DNA of 9,026 nt, from contig JAKAHO010000024.1 in assembly GCA_021814835.1 (NCBI GenBank), positions 1 to 9,026 on the forward strand. The letters run 5' to 3'. Under the pieces are notes generated by a model that saw only the letters and a list, made by a program, of their open reading frames with translations, did not search any database and was not told the DNA's origin. Shown here in pieces: positions 1-5,936 of this stretch. This DNA is from a bacterium. GTDB taxonomy: Bacteria > Patescibacteriota > Minisyncoccia > UBA6257 > GWB1-50-10. The first letter of the stretch is position 1; each line of letters opens with the position of its first letter. A program made the translations under genes and the position numbers.

Positions 1-1
1 T

Positions 2-1216
2 CGCATTGTAATTGCCTGTGTGCGCCACAATGTCGCCGTTTGCGTAGTTCATTACGATGAGGTCAAAGGCGCCTTCCTGCAGCGCGGAAACCGCACGGTC
101 CGTAATGGCCGACGCCATCATTGCGGGTTTTGTTTCGGGGTGGGGCGTATCAAGTGAGGGGATGAGCACGCGGTACTCCTCGGGGTAGGGTTCATTGTGA
201 AGGCCGTTGAAAAAATAGGTGACGTGCGCATATTTTTGCGTTTCCGCGATATGGAGCTGGCGCATTCCGTAATCTGACACCACCTTTCCGAGCGTTGCCT
301 CAATTGCTTCGTTGGGGAAGACAATGTGCGTAGGGAGCGACTCATCGAAGTACTGCGTCATCGTTGCAACGTAGAGATTTGCGAGTGGCTTCACTGGGAA
401 TTTGTCGAACGCGGGATTTAAGAATGCACCGGCAATCTGACGCATGCTGTCTTCGCGGTAATTAAAGAAAATTACCGAGTCGTTTGCGCGGATGGGGTGC
501 GGAGCGGTGAGTGCTGCGGGGTCGATGAATTCGTCATTGAAGCCTTTTGTATACGTGCGCTTCGCCACGTCCTCGAATTTTTGCAGCGGCACTTCTTCGC
601 GTGTCCAAAGGTCATATGCTTTTTGCGTGCGGTCCCAGTGTTCGTCGCGGTTCATCGCGTAGTAGCGCCCCACGACACTCACAATTTCTCCCATCGTGAA
701 TGCTGCAATTTTCGCGCGGACTATCTGCAATAAGTCGCCCGCGGATTCGGGAGGGCTGTCGCGTCCATCGGTAATAAGATGCAAATACAGCGCGGTGCAT
801 TTTTCACGCGATGCCATATCAATGAGCGCGCCAAGGTGCGGAAGGGAGGCGTGTACGTTGCCCTTTGTGAGCAGTCCCACAAGATGTACCGCGCCGCCCG
901 TTTCACGCGCGTGTGCGAATGCGCCCGTGAGCGCCGTATTTGAAAAAAACTCACCCGATTCAATCGAGAGCGTAATTTTTGGGAAGTGCTGGTAGATGAC
1001 GCGCCCCGTGCCGATGGTGAGGTGGCCGACTTCGCTGTTGCCCTCTTCTTCCCACGGAAGTCCCATTGCGATGCCTGAGGCCTGCAGGGCGCCCGCCGGA
1101 TAATTCCGCTCAATCATATTGAGCGTCTTCGGGTGCGCCATGTAAATCGGATTTGATTCATCGACGGAGCCGACGCCCCAGCCATCCAATATCGCAAGAA
1201 TAATAGTCTGCTTCAT
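2..1216 (-). CDS. gpmI: 2,3-bisphosphoglycerate-independent phosphoglycerate mutase, 3' end outside the window
   Basis: Interconverts 3- and 2-phosphoglycerate in cytoplasmic glycolysis using two metal ions and a phosphoserine intermediate. The minus strand is open for 405 codons from ATG 1216 to the window edge; the family is about 510 residues, so roughly 100 C-terminal residues are missing. The protein begins MKQTIILAILDGWGVG, with metal ligand Asp11 in the LDGWG motif. The catalytic serine is Ser61 in GNSEVGH. Near the edge, NYANGDIVAHTG carries the Asp and His of the other metal site; the usual Gly before His is Ala here. The later Asp-His pair and last His would lie beyond the window. 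An in-frame stop shortly upstream fixes the start. No Shine-Dalgarno is seen, and a TATAAT lies only about 12 bases upstream of the ATG, so the mRNA should be almost leaderless. Divergent from rny. The identification is secure from motifs. Confidence 0.95.
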   Translation of the reverse strand, partial: MKQTIILAILDGWGVGSVDESNPIYMAHPKTLNMIERNYPAGALQASGIAMGLPWEEEGNSEVGHLTIGTGRVIYQHFPKITLSIESGEFFSNTALTGAFAHARETGGAVHLVGLLTKGNVHASLPHLGALIDMASREKCTALYLHLITDGRDSPPESAGDLLQIVRAKIAAFTMGEIVSVVGRYYAMNRDEHWDRTQKAYDLWTREEVPLQKFEDVAKRTYTKGFNDEFIDPAALTAPHPIRANDSVIFFNYREDSMRQIAGAFLNPAFDKFPVKPLANLYVATMTQYFDESLPTHIVFPNEAIEATLGKVVSDYGMRQLHIAETQKYAHVTYFFNGLHNEPYPEEYRVLIPSLDTPHPETKPAMMASAITDRAVSALQEGAFDLIVMNYANGDIVAHTGNYNA

Positions 1217-1228
1217 ACCGTTTTATTT

Positions 1229-1234
1229 ATTATA
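1229..1234 (-). promoter_or_regulatory. -10 box of gpmI
   Basis: A perfect TATAAT on the minus strand ends 12 bases before the gpmI ATG. No good -35 is seen at the right distance. The predicted transcript start is about 5-7 nt before the start codon, implying a nearly leaderless message. Confidence 0.5.
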
Positions 1235-1260
1235 CGCGAAGTTTTCACGCCCCGCATCTT

Positions 1261-1290
1261 TTGACACTCCTTCAATAGGGGTTCTATACT
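1261..1290 (+). promoter_or_regulatory. sigma70-type promoter of rny
   Basis: A perfect TTGACA (1261-1266) is followed after 18 bases by TATACT (1285-1290). It points at rny, giving a leader of about 50 nt. It is the best match to the vegetative consensus in the left half of the window. Confidence 0.75.
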
Positions 1291-1348
1291 TAAATAAACC
1301 TAAAAAAGTCGATGAGACAGGTTCAATTACAAACATTTATATATAGTT

Positions 1349-2872
1349 ATGGACACTACGCCCTTGATAGTGGGGGTTTCTGTAGTTTTGGCATTGGGAG
1401 GAGGCTTCGCGCTTCGCATGTTCGTTTCGGAGCGTTCAAAGAAATCTCTGGAAAAGACAGCTCAGGCGGAACTCGAGAAGGTAAAATCTGAAGCGAAGGA
1501 AGTACTTATTGAAGCAAAAGAAAGGGCTGCGGCCATCATAACCGAGGCGCAGAAGGAAGAGCGCGACCGTAAGCAGGAATTACGGCGTATTGAAGAGCGT
1601 CTCATAAAGAAAGAGGATTCGCTCGATGTAGACAGAAAGAACCTTGAGGCGACCGAGCGCGCTTGCAGGGAAGAAACTACGCGCGTAAAGACGCTTGAGA
1701 CGGAAGTGAGGGGCGCGCATGAAAAGATGATGAAGGAGCTTGAGCGCGTGGCACAGCTGACCCGCGAGGAGGCGAGGGCGTCAGTAATGAAAGGGTTTGA
1801 GGAGACGCACCGCAGCGAGCTTGCAACACTCTTGGCAAAGCTTGAGCATGAGAAGCTCGAGACGATTGAGGCAAAAGCGGCGGACGTTATTTCAACGGCA
1901 ATGCAGCGCTACTCGCGCGAGGTGTTGAATGATGTGACGACAAGTCTTGTCCCGCTTCCGAACGAAGAGATAAAAGGAAAGATTATCGGACGCGAGGGCC
2001 GCAATATCCGCGCATTCGAACGCCTCACGGGCGTTGAGGTCATCATTGATGAATCGCCGGACAATCTTATTATTTCTTCATTTGACCCGTTGCGCCGCGA
2101 ATTAGCGCGCCTTTCGTTTGAGAAGCTTTTAAAGGACGGTCGCATCCAGCCCGCAAAGATTGAGGAGAAGGTGGAGGAGGCGAGGCGCGAACTTGATGAG
2201 CGTATGAGGAAAATCGGCGAGGAGGCGGCGTATGAAGTCGGTGTGCTCGATATTCCGAAAGAAATCATTCCGGTTATCGGCAGGCTGAACTTCCGCACGA
2301 GTTACGGACAGAATGTGCTCCAGCACTCCATTGAGATGGCGCACATCGCGTCTATGATAGCGACTGAGCTCCATTTGAACGTGATGGTGGTCAAGAAAGC
2401 AGCGTTGCTCCACGACATCGGTAAGGCAATCGACCAAGAAGTCGAGGGTACGCACGTAGAAATCGGCAGGAAGCTCCTCAAGAAGTACAATGTGGACGAT
2501 GCGGTCATTAAGGCGATGGAGTCGCACCACGAAGAGTTCCCGTTTTCTTCTCCCGAGTCGTACGTAGTAGCGGCCGCTGACGCGATTTCGGCGGGCAGGC
2601 CCGGCGCGCGGCGCGATACGCTTGAGAAGTACGTTAAGCGCCTTGAGGAAATCGAGAAGGTGGTCAATTCATTTGAGGGCGTGAAGCAGTCCTACGCGGT
2701 TTCTGCAGGCAGGGAGGTGCGCGTGTTCGTGGTTCCCGAGAAAATCGACGACTTCGGCGCATTTCAGATAGCAAAACAGATTGCCGCGAAGATAAAACAG
2801 GATGTCGGCTTCCCTGGCGAGATAAAAGTCACCGTTATCCGTGAGGTGCGGGCGATAGAGTACGCGCGTTAA
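1349..2872 (+). CDS. rny: Ribonuclease Y
   Basis: Membrane-anchored endoribonuclease that initiates mRNA decay in many bacteria lacking RNase E. The 507 aa match the usual family length (about 510-520). The order is typical: an N-terminal membrane helix (about residues 5-26); a long charged coiled coil (about 30-190, rich in EAKER/EERDRK heptads); a KH RNA-binding domain with its GxxG loop at G214-R-E-G217; then an HD phosphohydrolase domain with His326 (QHS), the catalytic His355-Asp356 (LLHDIGKA) and a later SHHEE; and the conserved C-terminal region ending near RAIEYAR. The ATG gives the expected membrane anchor at once. There is no Shine-Dalgarno in front of it (AT-rich leader). It appears monocistronic: HU downstream has its own promoter 143 bases on, and a weak hairpin follows the stop. 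Very secure. Confidence 0.97.
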   Translation: MDTTPLIVGVSVVLALGGGFALRMFVSERSKKSLEKTAQAELEKVKSEAKEVLIEAKERAAAIITEAQKEERDRKQELRRIEERLIKKEDSLDVDRKNLEATERACREETTRVKTLETEVRGAHEKMMKELERVAQLTREEARASVMKGFEETHRSELATLLAKLEHEKLETIEAKAADVISTAMQRYSREVLNDVTTSLVPLPNEEIKGKIIGREGRNIRAFERLTGVEVIIDESPDNLIISSFDPLRRELARLSFEKLLKDGRIQPAKIEEKVEEARRELDERMRKIGEEAAYEVGVLDIPKEIIPVIGRLNFRTSYGQNVLQHSIEMAHIASMIATELHLNVMVVKKAALLHDIGKAIDQEVEGTHVEIGRKLLKKYNVDDAVIKAMESHHEEFPFSSPESYVVAAADAISAGRPGARRDTLEKYVKRLEEIEKVVNSFEGVKQSYAVSAGREVRVFVVPEKIDDFGAFQIAKQIAAKIKQDVGFPGEIKVTVIREVRAIEYAR

Positions 2873-2880
2873 AGTGCAAC

Positions 2881-2902
2881 AATTTGCCGTTTATGGCAAT
2901 TT
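2881..2902 (+). terminator. weak hairpin after rny
   Basis: TTGCC (2884-2888) pairs with GGCAA (2895-2899) around a 6-base loop. The stem can extend by two AT pairs past one mismatch, and TTTATTG follows. It may be a weak terminator or a 3'-end stabilising hairpin. The U tract is poor. Confidence 0.35.
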
Positions 2903-2932
2903 ATTGTGGAATTGGTTGCTGATTGAAAAAAG

Positions 2933-2962
2933 TGTGGAATAATCAAGGTACTTTGCTATAAT
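2933..2962 (+). promoter_or_regulatory. extended -10 promoter of the HU gene
   Basis: TGCTATAAT (2954-2962) is a perfect extended -10 box. The -35 region is only a loose match (TGTGGA at 2933-2938, 18-base spacer). The transcript would start near 2969, giving a leader of about 45 nt before the HU start codon. Confidence 0.65.
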
Positions 2963-3014
2963 GAAGCAATCAAAAGGTCGAGCGACAACTAACAATAATT
3001 ATTAAGAAAATTTT

Positions 3015-3290
3015 ATGAAGAAAGATGGACTTGTAGAAGCGGTAATGAGCGCAGCGGGAATTGAAACGAAGAAGCAGGCGCAGGCAGCGGTGGAAGCATT
3101 GTTCGATACGATTGTGAAGACGCTTGGCCGCGGCGAGGAAGTAGCAATCACCGGATTTGGAACCTTTAAAGTTGCAAAGCGCGCAGCTCGCATGGGTGTG
3201 AACCCGAAGACTGGCGAGAAAATCCAGATTAAAGCTTCAACAAAGCCGAAATTCCGCGCAGGAAAGCTTTTGAAGGAGGCGGTAATGTAA
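3015..3290 (+). CDS. HU-family DNA-binding protein
   Basis: Small histone-like protein that bends and compacts DNA as a dimer in the nucleoid. At 91 aa it has the standard HU/IHF length. The N-terminal helical dimerisation part (about residues 1-45) is followed by the hallmark ITGFGTFKVAKRAAR and by the arm RMGVNPKTGEKIQI, with the DNA-intercalating proline in NPKTGE. It ends with the closing helix FRAGKLLKEAV. HU and IHF subunits cannot be told apart safely from the sequence; the lone gene and arm sequence favour HU. The start codon has only an A-rich leader and no Shine-Dalgarno. Transcription comes from the extended -10 promoter just upstream, and the strong convergent terminator lies 85 bases past the stop. 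Confidence 0.95.
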   Translation: MKKDGLVEAVMSAAGIETKKQAQAAVEALFDTIVKTLGRGEEVAITGFGTFKVAKRAARMGVNPKTGEKIQIKASTKPKFRAGKLLKEAVM

Positions 3291-3304
3291 GAACCTCAAG
3301 TTTT

Positions 3305-3318
3305 TAAGAGATCTCTTA
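3305..3318. repeat. 14-bp perfect palindrome 3' of HU
   Basis: TAAGAGATCTCTTA reads the same on both strands. It lies 14 bases past the HU stop codon. Its role is unknown; it could be a protein-binding site or part of the folded 3' untranslated region. Confidence 0.45.
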
Positions 3319-3327
3319 GCGACTCGT

Positions 3328-3356
3328 GTCCCTACGGGACATCCCCCGTAGGGGGA
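3328..3356 (+). other. twin hairpins able to pair with each other
   Basis: Two adjacent perfect inverted repeats each close a 3-base loop: GTCCC/GGGAC (3328-3340) and TCCCCC/GGGGGA (3342-3356). Alternatively the 9 bases CCCTACGGG (3330-3338) pair perfectly with CCCGTAGGG (3345-3353). No U tract follows, so a simple intrinsic terminator is unlikely. It may be a 3'-end stabiliser or a repeat element. Confidence 0.45.
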
Positions 3357-3374
3357 ATAATAAAGAAAGAACAT

Positions 3375-3402
3375 AAAAACCGCCCCGAAAGGGGCGGTTT
3401 TT
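3375..3402. terminator. bidirectional terminator between HU and the convergent minus-strand gene
   Basis: A 12-bp perfect stem (AAAAACCGCCCC with GGGGCGGTTTTT) closes a GAAA tetraloop, with U-rich tails on both strands. It ends one base before the stop codon of the secreted-protein gene. It should stop HU transcripts from the left and the 3404-4339 transcript from the right. Confidence 0.9.
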
Positions 3403-3403
3403 A

Positions 3404-4339
3404 TTATTTGAGCAGCTTCCTCACAAGCGCACTCATATCAATATAGACATTATAAGCATCTCTTACTTTCGAAAGAGATTGCTTCACGGTGTCCCGTATT
3501 GATAATGCTATCGGCGCCGTGCTGGTCGCCTTTTCGCCGGTGCTTGATGCCACTGTCTCCGTGCTCGTCACAAGTGAGTCGGTCGAGGTTGGAGAAAGGA
3601 TAAGCTCGGTTATTGTTGATGTTGCGCTCTCATCCGTTGATGTTGCTGCGGTACTTGTTGTTTTTGTAAGTGAATCAATAAACATAGAGAAGAAGAGCGT
3701 ACGCGCTTCTTTATTAAATGCCGAACTCTCGCCAATAAGCTTATCCGCCGAAACGAGCATTGTACGCGCGTCCTTAATGCCTTTTATTTTTGCCCTTTCG
3801 AGTTTTTGGACATCCGCATCAATCTTTTGCCAGCGTTTACGCGCGGTTTCGATGGTTTTGTCCTGTTGGTTTACGAGGAAGTAGTCACGGACCGCGGAGA
3901 ACACGGGCAGGTAGTTTTTATCGCGCCAGTCCTTAAAGTCTTTTGCGATATTCTTTACGTCGTCAACGGCAAGCGTTTTCTCGTTGTCATCAATGTATTG
4001 CTCCTGCGACTGGAAATAATCCATCGCGTCCTTCATTGAATCCGCTGAAATATCCCGCCAAATCTCCTCATTTCCCTTTAAGCCTTCAAGCTCAAGGAGT
4101 TTTACCCGTGTGTCTTTCGCTTCCGCAAGTGAGAGATCGAATACCTTCCGCAATGTTTCAATGCGGAGCGAGAGCTCCATCGGCTGACGGTCGTCTTTTG
4201 CGGTTACCAAATTATCGAGCGATTCTTTCACGCTCTCGAATGCTTTTTGTACGCCCTGCGACTGCGCGTGCGCCCGGGTTACAGAGGAGGCGCTCATAGC
4301 GAGCACCATGAGAAGAGTAATAGATGCGTATCGTTTCAT
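3404..4339 (-). CDS. Secreted Thr/Ser-rich helical protein of unknown function
   Basis: From ATG 4339 the product is 311 aa and begins with a clean signal peptide: KR at positions 2-3, a hydrophobic core, and AHA before Gln26. An upstream in-frame GTG at 4384 would add 15 residues, but a TATAAT (4355-4360) lies inside that extension, so the ATG is preferred. The mature part is charged and predicted helical (about 27-220). Next comes a low-complexity stretch at about 225-275 built of TST, ATST and SST units, then a helical C-terminal tail. No cysteines or catalytic motif are seen, and I do not recognise a family. TST-rich linkers are frequent in exported CPR proteins. It lies 105 bases downstream of the anti-sigma-like gene, so it could belong to that operon or be a target of the sigma factor. 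It might be an envelope or surface protein. Confidence 0.8.
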   Translation of the reverse strand: MKRYASITLLMVLAMSASSVTRAHAQSQGVQKAFESVKESLDNLVTAKDDRQPMELSLRIETLRKVFDLSLAEAKDTRVKLLELEGLKGNEEIWRDISADSMKDAMDYFQSQEQYIDDNEKTLAVDDVKNIAKDFKDWRDKNYLPVFSAVRDYFLVNQQDKTIETARKRWQKIDADVQKLERAKIKGIKDARTMLVSADKLIGESSAFNKEARTLFFSMFIDSLTKTTSTAATSTDESATSTITELILSPTSTDSLVTSTETVASSTGEKATSTAPIALSIRDTVKQSLSKVRDAYNVYIDMSALVRKLLK

Positions 4340-4354
4340 CCCGTAAGAGTTTTT

Positions 4355-4360
4355 ATTATA
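4355..4360 (-). promoter_or_regulatory. -10 box of the secreted-protein gene
   Basis: A perfect TATAAT on the minus strand lies 15 bases before ATG 4339; no convincing -35 is seen. It implies a leader of about 9 nt and argues for the ATG rather than the upstream GTG. Confidence 0.4.
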
Positions 4361-4393
4361 TTGTTTGTTTCTTTTTATAATCACTTTTGTTTT

Positions 4394-4413
4394 TCTATAA
4401 TTCCCGTTATAGA
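4394..4413. repeat. 7+6+7 inverted repeat upstream of the secreted-protein gene
   Basis: TCTATAA (4394-4400) and TTATAGA (4407-4413) are perfect inverted repeats around TTCCCG. No U tract follows on either strand, so an operator-like site is as likely as a terminator. It sits about 35 bases upstream of the minus-strand -10 box. Confidence 0.4.
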
Positions 4414-4444
4414 GAGGTTTGTAAAACTCAAACGGGATTTCGTA

Positions 4445-4915
4445 TTAGTTCATTATTTGTTGCAACATTGCGTCGACGTCGGTGGTGCTTGATTCCGGAA
4501 GTGCAGTTTGTGCCTGTTCCGTTTTCAATATTTCAGCATTCAAATGCGTCGCTTTCGTGTCGCTTACTTCGGTGAGTGCGGTTGCGATTGTCCGGTTTAC
4601 GTTCTGTTCGTATGAAATTTCCTTCAATTGAATGTTGATGGGAAGATTGCCGTATTCATTCGCAATGTTTCCAACATCGAGCGATGCGTATGTTTGTTCG
4701 GGGAAAGCGAGGGGAATCATCATTACGACCGCGATGAGCGCGGTTGAGAGTCCGGCGCCAATCCATGCCCATGAGGAGCGGGACATCGAGAAATGAGGCA
4801 ATGCAACAACCGCCGGGCGCTCTCCGCCAAGAATCTGAAGTTTTGCGCGCGCCGCAAACTCGCGGTCGGGCGTAATCGCTTTTAGTTGTTTCAGTTGTGA
4901 TTTAATGTGTTCCAT
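4445..4915 (-). CDS. Single-pass membrane protein, probable anti-sigma factor
   Basis: A 156-aa protein with a short charged cytoplasmic N-terminus (about 1-45, including KSQLKQLKAITPDREFAARA), one membrane helix (about 49-71) and an extracytoplasmic C-terminal part of about 85 residues. The start codon lies inside the sigma-factor gene with a 14-base overlap, which indicates translational coupling. This gene order and topology are typical of membrane anti-sigma factors that hold an ECF sigma factor until an envelope signal arrives. There is no zinc-binding HxxxCxxC anti-sigma motif, and the protein contains no cysteine at all. The role is therefore inferred from position and topology, not from a recognised domain. 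No Shine-Dalgarno is visible. Confidence 0.75.
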   Translation of the reverse strand: MEHIKSQLKQLKAITPDREFAARAKLQILGGERPAVVALPHFSMSRSSWAWIGAGLSTALIAVVMMIPLAFPEQTYASLDVGNIANEYGNLPINIQLKEISYEQNVNRTIATALTEVSDTKATHLNAEILKTEQAQTALPESSTTDVDAMLQQIMN

Positions 4916-5444
4916 CGATGTGCGTTTTTAATTGCTTCAATGCTCTGTGCTGTATGACCCGTACTGCTCCTTCTGTTTTCCCCAGCGCGTCCGCGATTTC
5001 CTTATTACTCAGATCTTCTACGAACTTCATAAGGAGCACGCTTTGCTGGTCGGGTTCGAGTCGAGTGAGCGCGACGCGTACCGTCGTCATATTGATTGCG
5101 CGGTCCACGCGCGATTCGTTTCCGGAATCTTCGGAAAAATGTTCTTCCGAAATCGCATCGACGCTTACATCTCCTTTATAAGTACGGTAGTAGTCGATGA
5201 CGGCGTTTGAGGCGATGCGGTATATCCAGCTCGAAAAGGGGAAACCCTTGAATTCGAAGCTATTAATATTTTGCCACGCGCTTGCGAAGACCTGCTGGGC
5301 AATGTCTTCGGCGTCTTGTTTTCTCCCCACCTTAATAAAGACGAACCTGTAGATGGAGGGCAGGTAGCGGTCGTAGAGCGTCCCGAAGGCCGCACTATTG
5401 CCGCTTTTTGCCTTTTGAATGAGCGATTGTTCTTCGTCTTTCAT
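4902..5444 (-). CDS. ECF-type RNA polymerase sigma factor
   Basis: An alternative sigma factor (180 aa, typical for the ECF group) that directs RNA polymerase to a specific promoter set. Region 2 spans about residues 20-88 (YRFVFIKVG, DAEDIAQQVFASAW, PFSSWIYRIASNAVIDYYR). Region 4 spans about 121-172 (LTRLEPDQQSVLLMKF, then the helix-turn-helix LSNKEIADALGKTEGAVRV). The linker at 90-115 is acidic. No region 1 or 3 is present. The gene overlaps the downstream one-TM gene, consistent with a sigma/anti-sigma pair. The start ATG has no Shine-Dalgarno. A perfect inverted repeat and two TGTAAC boxes lie 42-66 bases upstream and may be involved in autoregulation. The fold assignment is secure; the regulon is unknown. 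Confidence 0.95.
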   Translation of the reverse strand: MKDEEQSLIQKAKSGNSAAFGTLYDRYLPSIYRFVFIKVGRKQDAEDIAQQVFASAWQNINSFEFKGFPFSSWIYRIASNAVIDYYRTYKGDVSVDAISEEHFSEDSGNESRVDRAINMTTVRVALTRLEPDQQSVLLMKFVEDLSNKEIADALGKTEGAVRVIQHRALKQLKTHIDGTH

Positions 5445-5485
5445 AGATTACAACGATAAAGTTGGTCTTTTGTTTCGCATAAAAT

Positions 5486-5510
5486 GGCGTTACGTGTAAC
5501 GCCCTGTAAC
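5486..5510. promoter_or_regulatory. inverted repeat and tandem TGTAAC boxes upstream of the ECF gene
   Basis: GGCGTTAC and GTAACGCC (5486-5503) form a perfect 8+2+8 inverted repeat. On the plus strand TGTAAC occurs at 5495-5500 and again at 5505-5510, exactly one helical turn apart. TGTAAC-like -35 elements are known for some ECF promoters. The copies read away from the sigma gene, so an operator is as plausible as a promoter. Confidence 0.45.
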
Positions 5511-5560
5511 ACCTGCTCTATTAGATGACTATATTAGCAGAATAATGAGAAGGTGTACAT

Positions 5561-5605
5561 TCGGCGTGCTCGCCTCAGTACTTCCTCGCTCCCGCTCGGT
5601 CGTCG
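5561..5605. repeat. GC-rich repeat remnant, left copy
   Basis: An abrupt GC-rich patch. CCTCGCTC (5584-5591) followed by CGCTCGGTCGTCG (5593-5605) corresponds to CCTCGCTC (7347-7354) and CGCTCCGGCGTTCG (7377-7390) in the repeat on the other side of the radical SAM unit. The left copy lacks the internal ATGCATTC palindrome. A shared origin is inferred from these matches only. Confidence 0.4.
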
Positions 5606-5662
5606 TATTGTGCAAACAATATTAGCCTTGTTGCTTCTCGATTTTCCTTACCTGTGGGTAAT

Positions 5663-5688
5663 ACAAAAGCCCATAAATGGGCTTTTGT
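5663..5688. terminator. Rho-independent terminator before the radical SAM unit
   Basis: An 11-bp perfect stem (ACAAAAGCCCA with TGGGCTTTTGT) closes a TAAA loop, followed by TTGTAG on the plus strand. It is close to symmetric, so it may act in both directions. It isolates the downstream unit from read-through. No gene ending at it is evident. Confidence 0.8.
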
Positions 5689-5749
5689 TTGTAGTGAGTA
5701 TATTTACATTGGTGGGCACCTTTCGCTCCATCATCCGCATATTTTAGAG

Positions 5750-5755
5750 TATAAT
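5750..5755 (+). promoter_or_regulatory. -10 box of the small ORF / radical SAM unit
   Basis: A perfect TATAAT lies 22 bases before ATG 5778. No clear -35 is present. The transcript would start near 5762, giving a leader of about 16 nt that covers both genes. Confidence 0.45.
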
Positions 5756-5777
5756 TTAACAATAGTAACTGCCGAAT

Positions 5778-5936
5778 ATGAAAAATCTAAAGATTAAAAA
5801 AGATTCTAAAGCGCAAATAAAAAGAATTAGGGAACTTGTTCAGTTTAGGAAATCTTTAGCTGATGAATTAAGAGGTATTAATAATTATCAAAAAAAGATA
5901 GAAAAAATAAGCAAACATTATGATGGAAAGGCCTAA
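5778..5936 (+). CDS. 52-aa basic helical protein, unknown
   Basis: A 52-codon frame from ATG 5778 to TAA 5936, starting MKNLKIKKDSKAQIKRIREL and ending SKHYDGKA. It has 12 Lys and 4 Arg against 6 acidic residues, no Cys and no Pro, and is predicted to be one or two amphipathic helices. The frame ends 17 bases inside the radical SAM gene, so the two are translationally coupled. It follows a TATAAT at 22 bases and shares the low GC (about 30%) of the unit. It could be a partner, a substrate or an RNA/DNA-binding accessory protein of the radical SAM enzyme. A peptide-precursor role is possible because small genes often precede radical SAM maturases, but no leader/core organisation or core motif is recognisable. 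The coding call rests on promoter, overlap and codon flow. Confidence 0.6.
   Translation: MKNLKIKKDSKAQIKRIRELVQFRKSLADELRGINNYQKKIEKISKHYDGKA

Larger units (their letters stand above)
5445..5777. other. gene-less stretch between the sigma operon and the radical SAM unit
   Basis: In order it holds: the ECF upstream inverted repeat with tandem TGTAAC boxes (5486-5510); a GC-rich repeat remnant (5561-5605); a small hairpin TATTGT/ACAATA (5606-5621); a strong terminator (5663-5688); and a TATAAT box (5750-5755) for the next gene. I see no credible coding sequence. A 64-codon open frame at 5553-5747 reads straight through the terminator and is not accepted. Confidence 0.6.

Noticed and set aside
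721..1113. 130-codon minus-strand frame and overlapping plus-strand frames
   Set aside because: Out-of-frame shadows of gpmI, which has clear motifs throughout this interval.
1909..2667. three minus-strand frames of 121-133 codons
   Set aside because: Antisense shadows of the RNase Y KH and HD domains, with no initiation signals.
5638..5655. possible degenerate copy of the tRNA-Gly 3' end (14 of 18 bases match, all four differences C to T)
   Set aside because: It would make a second attachment-like site on the left of the radical SAM unit, but the match is short, imperfect and in the opposite orientation to the 7280 copy. Chance similarity to a T arm cannot be excluded.
5553..5747. 64-codon open frame with a hydrophobic C-terminal half
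   Set aside because: It translates the GC-rich repeat and then the full terminator hairpin (5663-5688, giving QKPINGLLF). It has no promoter or ribosome site of its own and no recognisable homology, so it is most likely spurious.
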